64,000 nt of DNA from Sporolactobacillus sp. STSJ-5 (GCF_024385605.1 NZ_JANFOJ010000004.1:140036-204035), one strand, 5' to 3'; shown: positions 8,580 to 16,969, counted from the first letter of the stretch. The notes: a model not told the origin generated them from the sequence alone. Made by a program: numbers and translations.

Positions 8580-9377
8580 TTACTGCTGTGCTTTCGTCAC
8601 ATCAATGCCGAAATATTTATCGGACAGTTTGGCAAGCGTTCCGTCCTCTTTCAATTTCTTGAGCTGCTGGTTAAACTTTTTCAACAGTGCTTGTTCTTTC
8701 TTCGATTTCTTTGAGAACGGGAAGCTGATGTGTGTATGAGCAAGCGGCTGGTCAATCACACGCAGTGACAGATTGCTTTTCTTGATCGTTGCTTGAAGAA
8801 TGGATGCTGCCTGAACATAGCCTGCGACCTGACCTTTGAGTGTATCGGTTTGCGGCCCTTCTCTTGTGTCATAGATCCGCACTTTGATATTCAGCTTATT
8901 TTTTTTAATGTAGTCATTTAAAATGTCCACTTTATTTGAACCTGAGACACCACCGACTGTTTTGCCCTCAAGGTCTTTAAGCGATTGAATTTTGCTGTCT
9001 TTCTTGACGGCAATGGCGGTTGTTGTGTAGGTGTACGGCGTTGTAAAATCATATTGCTTCGCTCGTTCCGGAGTCACTTCAAATGCGTTGGCGACCGTGT
9101 CAATTTTACCGCTGCCGAGTTGACCAAGCACACCGTCGAACGCTGTCAGATGCCATTCCACTTTATAGCCGAGCTTTTTCGCAATCGTCTCCAGCACTTC
9201 AACATCGTAGCCGGTCAGTTTCCCATTGTCATCCTTGTATGCGTTCGGATAGCTCTGTCCGGTCGCACCAACGCGCAATATTTTTTCTTGTGATTCTGCC
9301 TTACCGCTGCTTTGTCCGCAGCCGGCCACGCTCAGTAGTAAAAGTGCGGCTAATGCTCCTGCAAGCCATTTTTTCAT
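8580..9377 (-). CDS. Amino-acid ABC transporter substrate-binding lipoprotein, second copy
   Basis: 265 residues. MKKWLAGALAALLLLSVAGC gives a lipoprotein signal with lipobox SVAGC. The SBP_bac_3 fold is shown by GYDVEVLETIAKKLGYKVEW, LKDLEGKTVGGVSGSNKVD and KLSDKYFGIDV. Its ATG overlaps the aminotransferase stop by 4 bases. It is a paralogue of the receptor at 4617-5393, so one importer may accept two related ligands, for example free and modified cysteine derivatives (inference). Confidence 0.88.
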   Translation of the reverse strand: MKKWLAGALAALLLLSVAGCGQSSGKAESQEKILRVGATGQSYPNAYKDDNGKLTGYDVEVLETIAKKLGYKVEWHLTAFDGVLGQLGSGKIDTVANAFEVTPERAKQYDFTTPYTYTTTAIAVKKDSKIQSLKDLEGKTVGGVSGSNKVDILNDYIKKNKLNIKVRIYDTREGPQTDTLKGQVAGYVQAASILQATIKKSNLSLRVIDQPLAHTHISFPFSKKSKKEQALLKKFNQQLKKLKEDGTLAKLSDKYFGIDVTKAQQ

Positions 9378-10567
9378 CGTGTAATGTCACCCCTGATTTT
9401 TAATTGGTTTTGTTTGATCCGTTCAACGGCCGCCCGCAATCTCGATTGCGGTACAACCAGACTGACTCGAAAATAGGATTCGCCGGAAGAGCCGTATGCT
9501 GTTCCGGGAACAACAGCAATTCCCAAGTTATCTAATAGATTTTCTGAGTATTGGGTTGCAGAAAAGCCTTGAGGAACCCTGACCCATAGGAAAAACGTTC
9601 CTTTTGCCGGATACACTTGGTAACCGAGCGCGGTTAATTCTTCGATTAAGTAATCGCGGCGTGATTGGTAAAGCGCGCGCAACTGGGCTCGTTGACGTTC
9701 CTGAGTGCCGAGAGCGAATGCCGCGGCATCCTGCACGGCTCCGAACACGCCACCGACGTTGTTCACCAAATAGTGATTCAAATGCTTAATCAGTGACGCG
9801 TTGCCTGCCGCGAAGGCAACCCGCCAACCCGCCATATTGAATGTTTTCGAAAATGTATAGATTTCAATGCCTGCGTCCTTTGCCCCCGGCGTCTGCAGAA
9901 AGCTGCGCGGCGCTTCTTCCTCGAATCCGATGTCACCGTATGCGAAATCGTGGACAACGGCAAGGTTATTCTGTTTTGCATAATCAACGGTTTTTTCGAA
10001 AAAGGCTGCATTTGCCGAAGCCCCGGTCGGATTGTTCGGGTAATTAAGAAACAATAGCTTTGCCTTTTCGCTCACGTCTTGTGGGACATGCGTGTAATCG
10101 GGCAGAAAATCATTTTCCTCAAGCAGCGGCAGAGAAGCCGCATGCGCTCCCGCCATTGTGACACCGATCTCATAGCCTCCGAATGCCGGATCGGGAACAA
10201 GTGCTGTGTCGCCCGGATTGAGCAATGCCAGCGAGATCGCCGTCAATGCGACAATTGATCCGTTAAATATGGCGATTTCGGTGTCCGGATCGAGATCGAC
10301 TTGATAATTTTTTTTATAAAAATCCGCGATCGCCTGCTTCAGCTTCTGTTTGCCTCCGTAGGGCGGATATCCTTGATTGGCCGTTTCTTTCGACGCTTGA
10401 TGAAGGATGCTCACGATTTCCGGAAAGGTCGGCTGATCGGGATTCCCGCGGCCGAGATTGATGACATCGAGGCCTTTTTCCTTCAGCGCCTTGATCTTTT
10501 TGGCTTGCTGGGCGAAAAATTTCGGTTTAAGTGCCTGCAACCGCTCTGATGCTGCAAATTCAGTCAT
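9374..10567 (-). CDS. Class I/II pyridoxal-phosphate aminotransferase
   Basis: 397 residues from the ATG at 10567, which overlaps the dehydrogenase stop by 8 bases and has GGTGG about 9 bases upstream. INLGRGNPDQPTFPEIV is the N-terminal substrate loop; NYPNNPTGA, the cofactor-contacting YGDIGFE region and SKTFNMAGWR (with the Schiff-base Lys) mark fold type I. RVSLVVPQSRL holds the C-terminal Arg expected to bind the substrate carboxylate. In E. coli a methionine-preferring aminotransferase (YbdL) is encoded beside a 2-oxoacid reductase (HcxA/YbdH), the same pairing as here. Acting on a sulfur amino acid or its keto acid is an inference from that and from the riboswitch. Confidence 0.88.
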   Translation of the reverse strand: MTEFAASERLQALKPKFFAQQAKKIKALKEKGLDVINLGRGNPDQPTFPEIVSILHQASKETANQGYPPYGGKQKLKQAIADFYKKNYQVDLDPDTEIAIFNGSIVALTAISLALLNPGDTALVPDPAFGGYEIGVTMAGAHAASLPLLEENDFLPDYTHVPQDVSEKAKLLFLNYPNNPTGASANAAFFEKTVDYAKQNNLAVVHDFAYGDIGFEEEAPRSFLQTPGAKDAGIEIYTFSKTFNMAGWRVAFAAGNASLIKHLNHYLVNNVGGVFGAVQDAAAFALGTQERQRAQLRALYQSRRDYLIEELTALGYQVYPAKGTFFLWVRVPQGFSATQYSENLLDNLGIAVVPGTAYGSSGESYFRVSLVVPQSRLRAAVERIKQNQLKIRGDITR

Positions 10568-11684
10568 GAGTCGTTTCCACCTTTTCTGCGTGCTGCTGCG
10601 CGCGTGCCTCAAGTTTTTCAATCGCCGTCCGGACGCGCTCTGCTGTCACGTCAAAGGGCAGCTCGTGAATGCGCGAGTCCGAATCGGTCATGTGACGGGC
10701 AAGGATGCTCAGCTGCTGCTCGTTGCCGAGTGAAAGTCCGACCTGAGCTAGCTTCGTCGGCAGGCCGAGATCCTGATACAGATCAAGGACTTGTTTTTGT
10801 TCCGCCAGCTTGCTTTCGAGTTCGAGCTGAAGCAGGATTCCATAGGCAACCAAGGTGCCATGTGGTGCGACTGCTTCGAGTCCGAGAAAGGTCGAGGCGT
10901 TAAAAAACGCATGTGCGCCGACGCTTCGGCCATGTGCTTCGGCTAATCCGCCGACGAGTCCGGCAGCGATGAAAATGGTGTCGATGACCCTTTGAAGGGC
11001 AAGCGTTGCTGTCTTTTCTTTCACAGCGTCCAGCGCCTGCTTTCCGTTTTCAAAAACAGTATCTCGACAGGTTTTGGCGTAATCATAACTCAGTTGGAGC
11101 GGCAGGCTTCGTTCTTCCTGCGGAATTTTACTCAGACGAACGCGCGCTTCGTACCATTTGGCGAGCGTGTCACCAAGACCGGACTGAAACGCCTCGATTG
11201 GCGCTTCGGCGATGATTCTCGGCTCGACAAGCACAACGTTATTTGACTTTCGATGCCTCAGCGTTCCTAGCCGGCTGCCGTCTTCTTTATAGACGATGCT
11301 GATCGGTGTAAAACTGGCACAGTTCGAGGCAAGTGTCGGCAGCAGCACGCATGGAATGGATTGCCGCGCGGATACCGCTTTGACGGTATCGAGAATTTTC
11401 CCACCGCCGACACCAATGATGACATCGCTTGAATGCTGAATGCTTAATTGCTTAATGCGTTCCATTTCGCTTTCCGAGCATTCGCCTTGATGCACAGCTT
11501 CAGCAACGTTGGTAAGCTGGTCCAGCGGGAGATAAGGCTTAGCTGCCTCCCATGATCGATGTCCGTGAACCAGTAAGACGTTATGCCACCGCCTGTCATT
11601 CAGAATTTCGGGCAGCTGTTCAAACGCGCCGGGTTCATTGCAATAATACTCAGGCCCGAATCTTTGAACCACATGTTCACTCAT
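10560..11684 (-). CDS. Iron-containing/glycerol-dehydrogenase-type oxidoreductase, HcxA-like
   Basis: 374 residues. DVIIGVGGGKILDTVKAVS is the NAD-binding GGG block; PTLASNCASFTPISIVY and AEAHGRSVGAHAFFNAS plus VAPHGTLVAYGI hold the metal-site His residues of the GldA/HcxA branch. The length fits. The gene is first in the riboswitch-controlled operon and its stop overlaps the aminotransferase start (ATGACTGA), so the two are coupled. HcxA-type enzymes reduce 2-oxo acids to hydroxy acids; glycerol dehydrogenase is the alternative. The sulfur-gene context favours a 2-oxo acid such as a methionine- or cysteine-derived keto acid (inference). Confidence 0.82.
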   Translation of the reverse strand: MSEHVVQRFGPEYYCNEPGAFEQLPEILNDRRWHNVLLVHGHRSWEAAKPYLPLDQLTNVAEAVHQGECSESEMERIKQLSIQHSSDVIIGVGGGKILDTVKAVSARQSIPCVLLPTLASNCASFTPISIVYKEDGSRLGTLRHRKSNNVVLVEPRIIAEAPIEAFQSGLGDTLAKWYEARVRLSKIPQEERSLPLQLSYDYAKTCRDTVFENGKQALDAVKEKTATLALQRVIDTIFIAAGLVGGLAEAHGRSVGAHAFFNASTFLGLEAVAPHGTLVAYGILLQLELESKLAEQKQVLDLYQDLGLPTKLAQVGLSLGNEQQLSILARHMTDSDSRIHELPFDVTAERVRTAIEKLEARAQQHAEKVETTHD

Positions 11685-11750
11685 CTTGTTCCTCCCTCTT
11701 TTCCATTATTCCAATTTCTTAAAGGGAGATTTATTGCTCCTGTTTCAATT

Positions 11751-11786
11751 AAAAAAGCTACTTTCCGCGATAAGAAAGTAACTTTT
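11751..11786 (-). terminator. Riboswitch expression-platform terminator
   Basis: Read leftward, AAAAGTTACTTTC pairs with GAAAGTAGCTTTT (one mismatch) and is followed by TTTTTT. It lies between the SAM aptamer and the first gene of the operon, the standard attenuator layout of S-box leaders. Confidence 0.85.
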
Positions 11787-11806
11787 ACTGAGCGTAATCG
11801 TTGACT

Positions 11807-11912
11807 CTTATCTTCCAGTACCGCCGGAGCAGTCTGCTAGATTTAACACCATACACTTAGGTGCTGGTTGTCGGACTTCATCGGGCTAGTTCCCTCCGTC
11901 GCTCTCGATAAG
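11807..11912 (-). promoter_or_regulatory. SAM-I (S-box) riboswitch aptamer
   Basis: On the minus strand the RNA opens with CTTATCGAGAG, followed by GGAGGGAACTAGCCCGATGA, then AGTCCGACAACC, a GCACC...GGTGTTAA hairpin, CAGCAGA and the closing GGAAGATAAG. These are the diagnostic S-box elements in the right order. The P1 arms pair CTTATC (5') with GATAAG (3'). A terminator follows at 11751-11786. High SAM should end transcription; low SAM, meaning methionine or cysteine shortage, should let the operon be made. Confidence 0.95.
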
Positions 11913-11930
11913 AAATGGAATTGTTCTGTT

Positions 11931-11959
11931 AGTATATGGCCTAATCCCCAGTTTGTCAA
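11931..11959 (-). promoter_or_regulatory. Sigma-A-type promoter of the S-box operon
   Basis: TTGACA (11954-11959) and TATACT (11931-11936) with a 17-base spacer on the minus strand. The predicted start lies about 10 bases before the riboswitch 5' arm. Confidence 0.9.
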
Positions 11960-11998
11960 TATGATTTATTTAAATTAAGCAGCATTCCCGATTTTTTC

Positions 11999-13200
11999 AT
12001 AATTGAGATGCTTGAGTTTGTGCATTGGGAGTGGGGGGCGTGCATTGATTGGGGTTTTTCGTGCATTGAACCATGATTATCGTGCATTGGATCATGATTA
12101 TCGTGCATTGGATCACTGGTTTCGGGCATGGGGGGCGATCCTGAGCCTGGTTCGTGCGTTGGCATCGTATTTTCGTGCATTGGACTCGGGTTTTCGCGCA
12201 TTGAACCATGATTATCGTGCATTGGATCATGAATTTCGGGCATAGTGCTGATCTAGTTCCCCGGTTCGTGCGTTGGCATCGTATTTTCATGCATTGGACT
12301 CGGGTTTTCGCGCATCAAACCATGATTATCGTGCATTGGATCATGAATTTCGGGCATGGGGGGCGATCCTGAGCCTGGTTCGTGCGTTGGCATCGTATTT
12401 TCGTGCATTGGACTTGGGTTTTCGCGCATTGAACCATGATTATCGTGCATTGGATCATGAATTTCGGGCATGGGGGGCGATCCTGAGCCCGGTTCGTGCA
12501 TTGGCATCGTATTTTCATGCATTGGACTCGGGTTTTCGCGCATTGAACCATGATTATCGTGCATTGGATCACTGGTTTCGGGCATGGGGGGATCCTGAGC
12601 CCGGTTCGTGCATTGGCATCGTATTTTCGTGCATTGGACTCGGGTTTTCGTGCATTGAACCATGATTATCGTGCATTGGATCACTGGTTTCGGGCATGGG
12701 GGGATCCTGGCCCAGGTTCGTGCGTTGGCGTCGTATTTTCGTGCATTGATTGGGGTTTTTCGTGCATTGAACCATGATTATCGTGCATTGGATCATGAAT
12801 TTCGGGCATGGGGGGGATCCTGAGCCCGGTTCGTGCGTTGGCGTCATGGGTTCGCGCATTGATTTAGGGATTTCGTGCATTGAACCATGATTATCGTGCA
12901 TTGGATCACTGGTTTCGGGCATGGGGGGATCCTGAGCCCGGTTCGTGCGTTGGCATCGTATTTTCGTGCATTGGACTCGGGTTTTCGCGCATTGAACCAT
13001 GATTATCGTGCATTGGATCATGAATTTCGGGCATGGGGGGGATCCTGGCCCCGGTTCGTGCGTTGGCATCGTATTTTCATGCATTGGACGGGTTTTCGCG
13101 CATTGATTTAGGGATTTCGTGCGTTGAATCTCATTTTCCGGGCATGGGTTCTGGTCCTTGTCCCTGGTCGTGCATGGGCATTGGGGTTTGCTATGTCATC
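11999..13200 (+). repeat. Family A repeat array A1 (GTGCATTG core)
   Basis: About 1.2 kb of modules reading TTTCGTGCATTGGATCATGA and variants (GAACCATGATTAT, GACTCGGGTTT, GCATCGTATTT after the core), mostly 21 bases each. A longer linker (GGGCATGGGG...GATCCTGAGC) divides them into larger units. No gene is supported: frames are open on both strands only because 21 is a multiple of 3. The array lies between the pyrD terminator and the S-box promoter. Here the GTGCATTG orientation is opposite to the flanking genes. Confidence 0.92.
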
Positions 13201-13241
13201 ATTCAATTTCACACAGCATTGAGCTAGTTTTTAAGCAACAA

Positions 13242-13269
13242 AAAAAGCGCGGCACCGGCCGCGCTTTTT
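13242..13269 (-). terminator. Terminator after pyrD
   Basis: 12-base arms AAAAAGCGCGGC and GCCGCGCTTTTT around a 4-base loop; read leftward it ends in a T run. It lies 8 bases past the pyrD stop. Confidence 0.9.
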
Positions 13270-13276
13270 GTCTGCA

Positions 13277-14194
13277 TCAGCTGAGGTCTACTTGACCGAT
13301 CAGGCTGGAGACGGAATGGATATCTTCGCGCATCAAATAGTCGCGAATCTGGTTGATGATTTCAATCATCGCGGCGGGATTGCGGTAGTTTGCGGTCCCG
13401 ACCTGGACTGCGGCAGCACCGGCGAGCAGCATTTCAATTGCATCGCTGCCGGTCATCACACCGCCGCTGCCGATGATCGGCAGATGGCTGATTTGGTGCA
13501 CTTGAAAGATGAGGCGCACAATCAGCGGCTTGATCGCTGAGCCTGAAAGTGTGCCGATGACATTGCCTAGCTTCGGCTTGCGCGTGTTGATGTCGATGGA
13601 CATGGCTGAATATGCGTTCGCCACGGTAAAGGCATCCGCGCCGCCCTGTTCAGCGGCGAGTGTAATTTCCTGAATACGCGAGACGGACGGCGACAATTTT
13701 GCAATCAGCGGCTTGTCGGTGACGTTTCGAATTTTGCGGATTAAGCTGTAGGTTGACTCGCTGAGCAGTCCGAACACTTGTCGATTGTCATCACTATTCG
13801 GGCAAGAGAGATTGATTTCAAAGCCGGCAATCTTATCCCATTTGTTTAACTTTTCGGCAGTCTGAGCGAATTCATCAACGGTTTCTCCGGAAAGATTGAT
13901 GATCAGCGGCGGTTGATAGGGTTCATACACCGGCAAAACGCGTGCTTCAAAATATTCGATATCCTCGCTTTGAAAGGTCACGGAGTTCAGCATGCTGCCC
14001 TCCGCCTCGAAAATGCTTGAAGCCTGCTCTTTGCTGTGTTTGTTCATGGAAATACTTTTCGGAATAAACGCACCGATTTGGTTGGCGTCGAAATCCGGTT
14101 TACTTGTTAACTCAAATGTTCCGCAGGCGGGCATGACCGGACTGGTCAGCGTCAGCCCTGCAAAATTAACGGAGAGGTCAGGTTCTTGACTCAT
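13277..14194 (-). CDS. pyrD: Dihydroorotate dehydrogenase, class 1B-like catalytic subunit
   Basis: 305 residues, (beta/alpha)8 FMN enzyme. The N terminus VNFAGLTLTSPVMPACGTFE and the block GFEINLSCPNSDD (Cys131, in the position of the class 1 catalytic base) are typical, as are IAKLSPSVSRI, GTLSGSAIKP, IIGSGGVMTG and LLAGAAAVQVGTANY near the phosphate site. It would oxidise dihydroorotate to orotate in pyrimidine synthesis. No other pyr genes, including the PyrK electron-transfer subunit, are nearby. The usual NTxxGM after the barrel strand reads NAYSAM, so a related dihydropyrimidine-type activity is a minor alternative. Confidence 0.82.
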   Translation of the reverse strand: MSQEPDLSVNFAGLTLTSPVMPACGTFELTSKPDFDANQIGAFIPKSISMNKHSKEQASSIFEAEGSMLNSVTFQSEDIEYFEARVLPVYEPYQPPLIINLSGETVDEFAQTAEKLNKWDKIAGFEINLSCPNSDDNRQVFGLLSESTYSLIRKIRNVTDKPLIAKLSPSVSRIQEITLAAEQGGADAFTVANAYSAMSIDINTRKPKLGNVIGTLSGSAIKPLIVRLIFQVHQISHLPIIGSGGVMTGSDAIEMLLAGAAAVQVGTANYRNPAAMIEIINQIRDYLMREDIHSVSSLIGQVDLS

Positions 14195-14369
14195 CTTTGA
14201 CCACCCGAGTTTCTTAAGCTTGCTTCTGTCTCTTTATTCATCAACTTACTCACTCCTAATCTTGATGCTTCTTTCTTTACCTTCTGGTGTTGGTCGGCGA
14301 GCTTAGGTGTTGTCAGTATAAAGGACTGGTTGGGAAACTTCCAGAGAAATATCTTCCAATTAATCCGTG

Positions 14370-14406
14370 AAAATAGAACAGACGTCCGATCGAATCGTGA
14401 CGTCTG
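14370..14406 (-). terminator. Terminator after fabZ
   Basis: Arms CAGACGTC (14399-14406 on the minus strand) and GACGTCTG pair across 12 bases and are followed leftward by TTCTATTTTC. The 224-base gap to pyrD holds nothing else I can identify. Confidence 0.65.
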
Positions 14407-14417
14407 AATGTTCAACG

Positions 14418-14849
14418 TTATTCTGCTGCTTTCAGGGCAAACATCATTTCTGCTTCGCAGGCGACTTCGCCGTCAACGGTGGCGACACCTTTGGCTTTGG
14501 CGAAACCGGCACGGAAGCGAAGAATTTCTGCTTCTAGTCTCAGCTGATCACCGGGTCGTACTTGACGCTTGAAGCGGCATTTGTCGATACCGGCATAAAG
14601 TGTCAGCATGTTCTCCTGCTTACCTTGGCTAAGTACCGCGATGCCGCTGACCTGAGCAAGTGCCTCTACAATCAGGACTCCGGGCATGACCGGATAATCC
14701 GGAAAATGGCCTTGGAAAAACGGTTCGTTGACCGTAACATTTTTAATAGCGACCGCTTTTTTACCGTCTTCGACTTCAAGGACTCGGTCGACCAGCAGGA
14801 ATGGATAGCGGTGCGGTAATATTTTTTTGATTTCGTCGATCGTTAACAA
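14418..14849 (-). CDS. fabZ: 3-hydroxyacyl-ACP dehydratase FabZ
   Basis: 143 residues from a TTG at 14849, with GGGAGG 6 bases upstream (14856-14861); the further TTG at 14867 would place that site inside the gene. [13 protein letters not shown] holds the catalytic His, and [26 protein letters not shown] holds the conserved Glu of the central hot-dog helix. It dehydrates beta-hydroxyacyl-ACP in fatty-acid elongation. Position next to the flhP-flhO-mbl-spoIIID cluster matches the B. subtilis order (ywpB). Translation probably benefits from the EpuA-type gene 18 bases upstream. Confidence 0.95.
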   Translation of the reverse strand: MLTIDEIKKILPHRYPFLLVDRVLEVEDGKKAVAIKNVTVNEPFFQGHFPDYPVMPGVLIVEALAQVSGIAVLSQGKQENMLTLYAGIDKCRFKRQVRPGDQLRLEAEILRFRAGFAKAKGVATVDGEVACEAEMMFALKAAE

Positions 14850-14867
14850 ACGATCGCCTCCCTTCAA

Positions 14868-15200
14868 TCAGTCCCTTTTCAGGAAATCGAGAATGTGCTG
14901 CCAAGTAGCAGGTTCAAAGACTGCCAATGGGCTGCGATGACCGAGCCCGCCATAACCAAACATTGCACCGGCGGCAAGGGCGATCGCGCAGAGGGCGATC
15001 AAGGCGATCAGCCGCTGCCAGATCGGAAAGCGCCGCTTTTTGTAACCGAAGAACGGGTTAAACAACGGCTTTTGTTCTTCGTTTGCTTTTTCCGGCGTTT
15101 TGCGTTCGGCCTTTTGTGCCTCTTGTCGTGCTGCTCGGGCCGCTTTTCTCGTTTCCGGACTTGTTTTCGGTTTATTATGTAGCTTTTCGTTCGTTTCCAT
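14868..15200 (-). CDS. EpuA-type small membrane protein ('RNA polymerase subunit beta' misnomer family)
   Basis: 110 residues. A highly charged N-terminal half (many Lys, Glu, Arg and Ala) is followed by KKRRFPIWQRLIALIALCAIALAAGAMFGYGGLG, one transmembrane helix near residues 62-84 and a glycine-rich exit, then a short outer tail VFEPATWQHILDFLKRD. This is the EpuA layout. Databases often call such proteins DNA-directed RNA polymerase subunit beta because of fusions or neighbours; nothing here suggests polymerase function. It lies between flhP and fabZ, in the same direction as both. Confidence 0.75.
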   Translation of the reverse strand: METNEKLHNKPKTSPETRKAARAARQEAQKAERKTPEKANEEQKPLFNPFFGYKKRRFPIWQRLIALIALCAIALAAGAMFGYGGLGHRSPLAVFEPATWQHILDFLKRD

Positions 15201-15214
15201 TACGTGTTCCTCGC

Positions 15215-16057
15215 TTAACGCAGCAGACCGTTGACCAGACCGGCCATCTGATCGCCGATCGTAATTGATCGCGCGTTCAGCTGATAATTGTGCTGCAGAT
15301 TAATCAGATCCGCCATTTCTTTGGTCAGATCGACGTTTGAATTTTCCAGCTTGCCTTGTGCCACGCTGCCTGCATTTTCGGCAACCGGCTGAACCACATC
15401 ATTCAGACCGATGCCGAGCTGTGCTAAATTCGGTAAGGTGTAGAGGCTGTTGCCCTGGTTCTCCAGCAATTGCGGTCGGCTGATCGTAACCAGTCCGAGC
15501 TGTCCTGCGTTTACGCGCGCGCCATTTGCCAGCTCAACCGATATCGCGCCGGTACTGCTGATCTGCAGATCATGGTAAGTCGCCGGAATCGTGATCGGCT
15601 GTCCGTCTGTGCCGAGCACCGCGTCGCCGCTTTTCGTGAGCAGACGCAGGGTGTTCGGATCATTAGGATCCGGCTGCGTATTGAAGGCGCCGGCACGTGT
15701 GTATGCTGTTGCGCCGCCATGATTTACGGTGAAAAATTGGTGATCATCGGTCAGGGCGAGGTCGAGCGGATTATCGGTCTGTTGGATCGCGCCCATGGAA
15801 AGATCCAGTGACGTATCGCCGATTCGCGCGCCGGAGCCGTCACGAATGCCGGACGGAGTCAATCGGTTGGTTTGGTCCGTCTGATCGGCATCAGCCGGGG
15901 TCATGTTGTCGATTTGCTGAAAAAGCAGATCGGTAAACTTCGCGTCCCTGCTTTTGTAGCCGGTCGTGCTGACGTTCGCGATGTTGTCTGCAACCGTCGC
16001 AAGCTGCTGCTGAATCTGTCCTAAAGTTACTGCCGAAGCCATCATTTGCCGCTGCAT
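15215..16057 (-). CDS. flhP: Flagellar hook-basal body rod protein FlhP
   Basis: About 280 residues. The N terminus TVADNIANVSTTGYKSRDAKF is the flagellar basal-body rod signature (N-x-x-N-x-x-T-x-G-Y/F), and the C terminus SNVDLTKEMADLINLQHNYQLNARSI is the matching C-terminal rod helix. Both ends form the coiled coil that stacks rod subunits. ATG at 16057 is chosen because AGGTGA precedes it; GTG at 16066 is a second in-frame option. It pairs with FlhO upstream, as in Bacillus, where the two are distal-rod (FlgF/FlgG-like) proteins. Confidence 0.92.
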   Translation of the reverse strand: MQRQMMASAVTLGQIQQQLATVADNIANVSTTGYKSRDAKFTDLLFQQIDNMTPADADQTDQTNRLTPSGIRDGSGARIGDTSLDLSMGAIQQTDNPLDLALTDDHQFFTVNHGGATAYTRAGAFNTQPDPNDPNTLRLLTKSGDAVLGTDGQPITIPATYHDLQISSTGAISVELANGARVNAGQLGLVTISRPQLLENQGNSLYTLPNLAQLGIGLNDVVQPVAENAGSVAQGKLENSNVDLTKEMADLINLQHNYQLNARSITIGDQMAGLVNGLLR

Positions 16058-16089
16058 CACACTCACCTGCCCCTATATTTTTTAAAATC

Positions 16090-16146
16090 TGTTCGAAAAG
16101 GAGGACAAAAAGGACCTCATTACCTTTTCCCCGGATTTTTCGAACA
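16090..16146 (-). other. Long inverted repeat between flhO and flhP
   Basis: TGTTCGAAAA (16090-16099) and TTTTCGAACA (16137-16146) form 10-base perfect arms around 37 bases. It lies between the flhO stop and the flhP start. It could fold in the transcript and limit readthrough; it has no clear T run. Confidence 0.5.
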
Positions 16147-16153
16147 TCCTCAT

Positions 16154-16969
16154 TTAGCTTATGCGTCCGACTTGATTCACTGCTTTATCAAGTGAGCCGT
16201 CGATGATTTGCAGCACCTTTTGGTTTGCCTCAAAGGATCGGTACGATTCCATCATATCGGTGACGGTCTGATCTGCCTGAACATTGGACCCTTCAACAAA
16301 TCCCTGTTTCACGTTAAAACTGACCTGGCCGTTTCCGTTTGCCGCGGGCAGCGCGCCGCCACCATCGAGACGGAACAGGCTGCTGCCTTCTTTGACCAGC
16401 TGATTGGTGTTTGCCGCATAGCTGACACCGATTTGTCCGTAATTCGCTCCGCCGGAAGTAATCGTACCATCGGCTGCTACTTGGAATTGGTCGGATGGGA
16501 GCTGTATCGGCTGACCGGCAGTATTCACTACCTGATCGCCCACGTCATCGGTCAGATAGCCGGTCGGACTCAAGGTAAAATGGCCGTTGCGTGTATAACG
16601 CGCATCGCCGGCAGGTGTCCGGACATTGAAGAGCAGAGCGCCTTCCTGTGCGCCGGTTTGCGGATTGACCGGAAGTGCCGACGTTATGAGCGCGACGTCG
16701 GTCGCTTTTCCCGTTTCCGTGACCGTGCCCTGTGAAAAATCGGGAACTGCCTCATCCATATACACACCGGTTGCAAGGTCGCCGACCTCAGTTGAGGCGG
16801 TCATGTCGCCGCCGAGCCGGTTAATCAGCTGCTCCGGGAACGTGCGCAGTTTCGTCTGGTCGCTTTTATAGCCGGGGGTGTCCACGTTGTTCAAGTTGTT
16901 TGACAAGGTTTCCTGTCTTCTCTGCTGGGCAATCATGCCTGCAGCCGATGTATACAAGCCTCTGATCAA
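16154..16969 (-). CDS. flhO: Flagellar hook-basal body rod protein FlhO
   Basis: 271 residues from a TTG at 16969, with AGGTG 7 bases upstream. MIRGLYTSAAGMIAQQRRQETLSNNLNNVDTPGYKSDQ is the canonical rod-protein N terminus. The C terminus EGSNVQADQTVTDMMESYRSFEANQKVLQ is the rod C-terminal helix. Between them is a beta domain with GYLTDDVGDQVVN. It builds the flagellar rod across the cell wall, together with FlhP downstream. Placement behind mbl matches Bacillus. Confidence 0.93.
   Translation of the reverse strand: MIRGLYTSAAGMIAQQRRQETLSNNLNNVDTPGYKSDQTKLRTFPEQLINRLGGDMTASTEVGDLATGVYMDEAVPDFSQGTVTETGKATDVALITSALPVNPQTGAQEGALLFNVRTPAGDARYTRNGHFTLSPTGYLTDDVGDQVVNTAGQPIQLPSDQFQVAADGTITSGGANYGQIGVSYAANTNQLVKEGSSLFRLDGGGALPAANGNGQVSFNVKQGFVEGSNVQADQTVTDMMESYRSFEANQKVLQIIDGSLDKAVNQVGRIS

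Noticed and set aside
11999..13200. Overlapping frames of 60-170 codons on both strands (Met-His-Glu-Asn-Thr-Met-Pro type peptides)
   Set aside because: They translate 21-bp repeats, open in several frames on both strands at once, and have no ribosome sites. The same applies to frames in 26340-27240, 34729-35564 and 60087-61073.
14191..14415. 74-codon frame between fabZ and pyrD
   Set aside because: It spans the fabZ terminator and runs into the pyrD start; no family resemblance.
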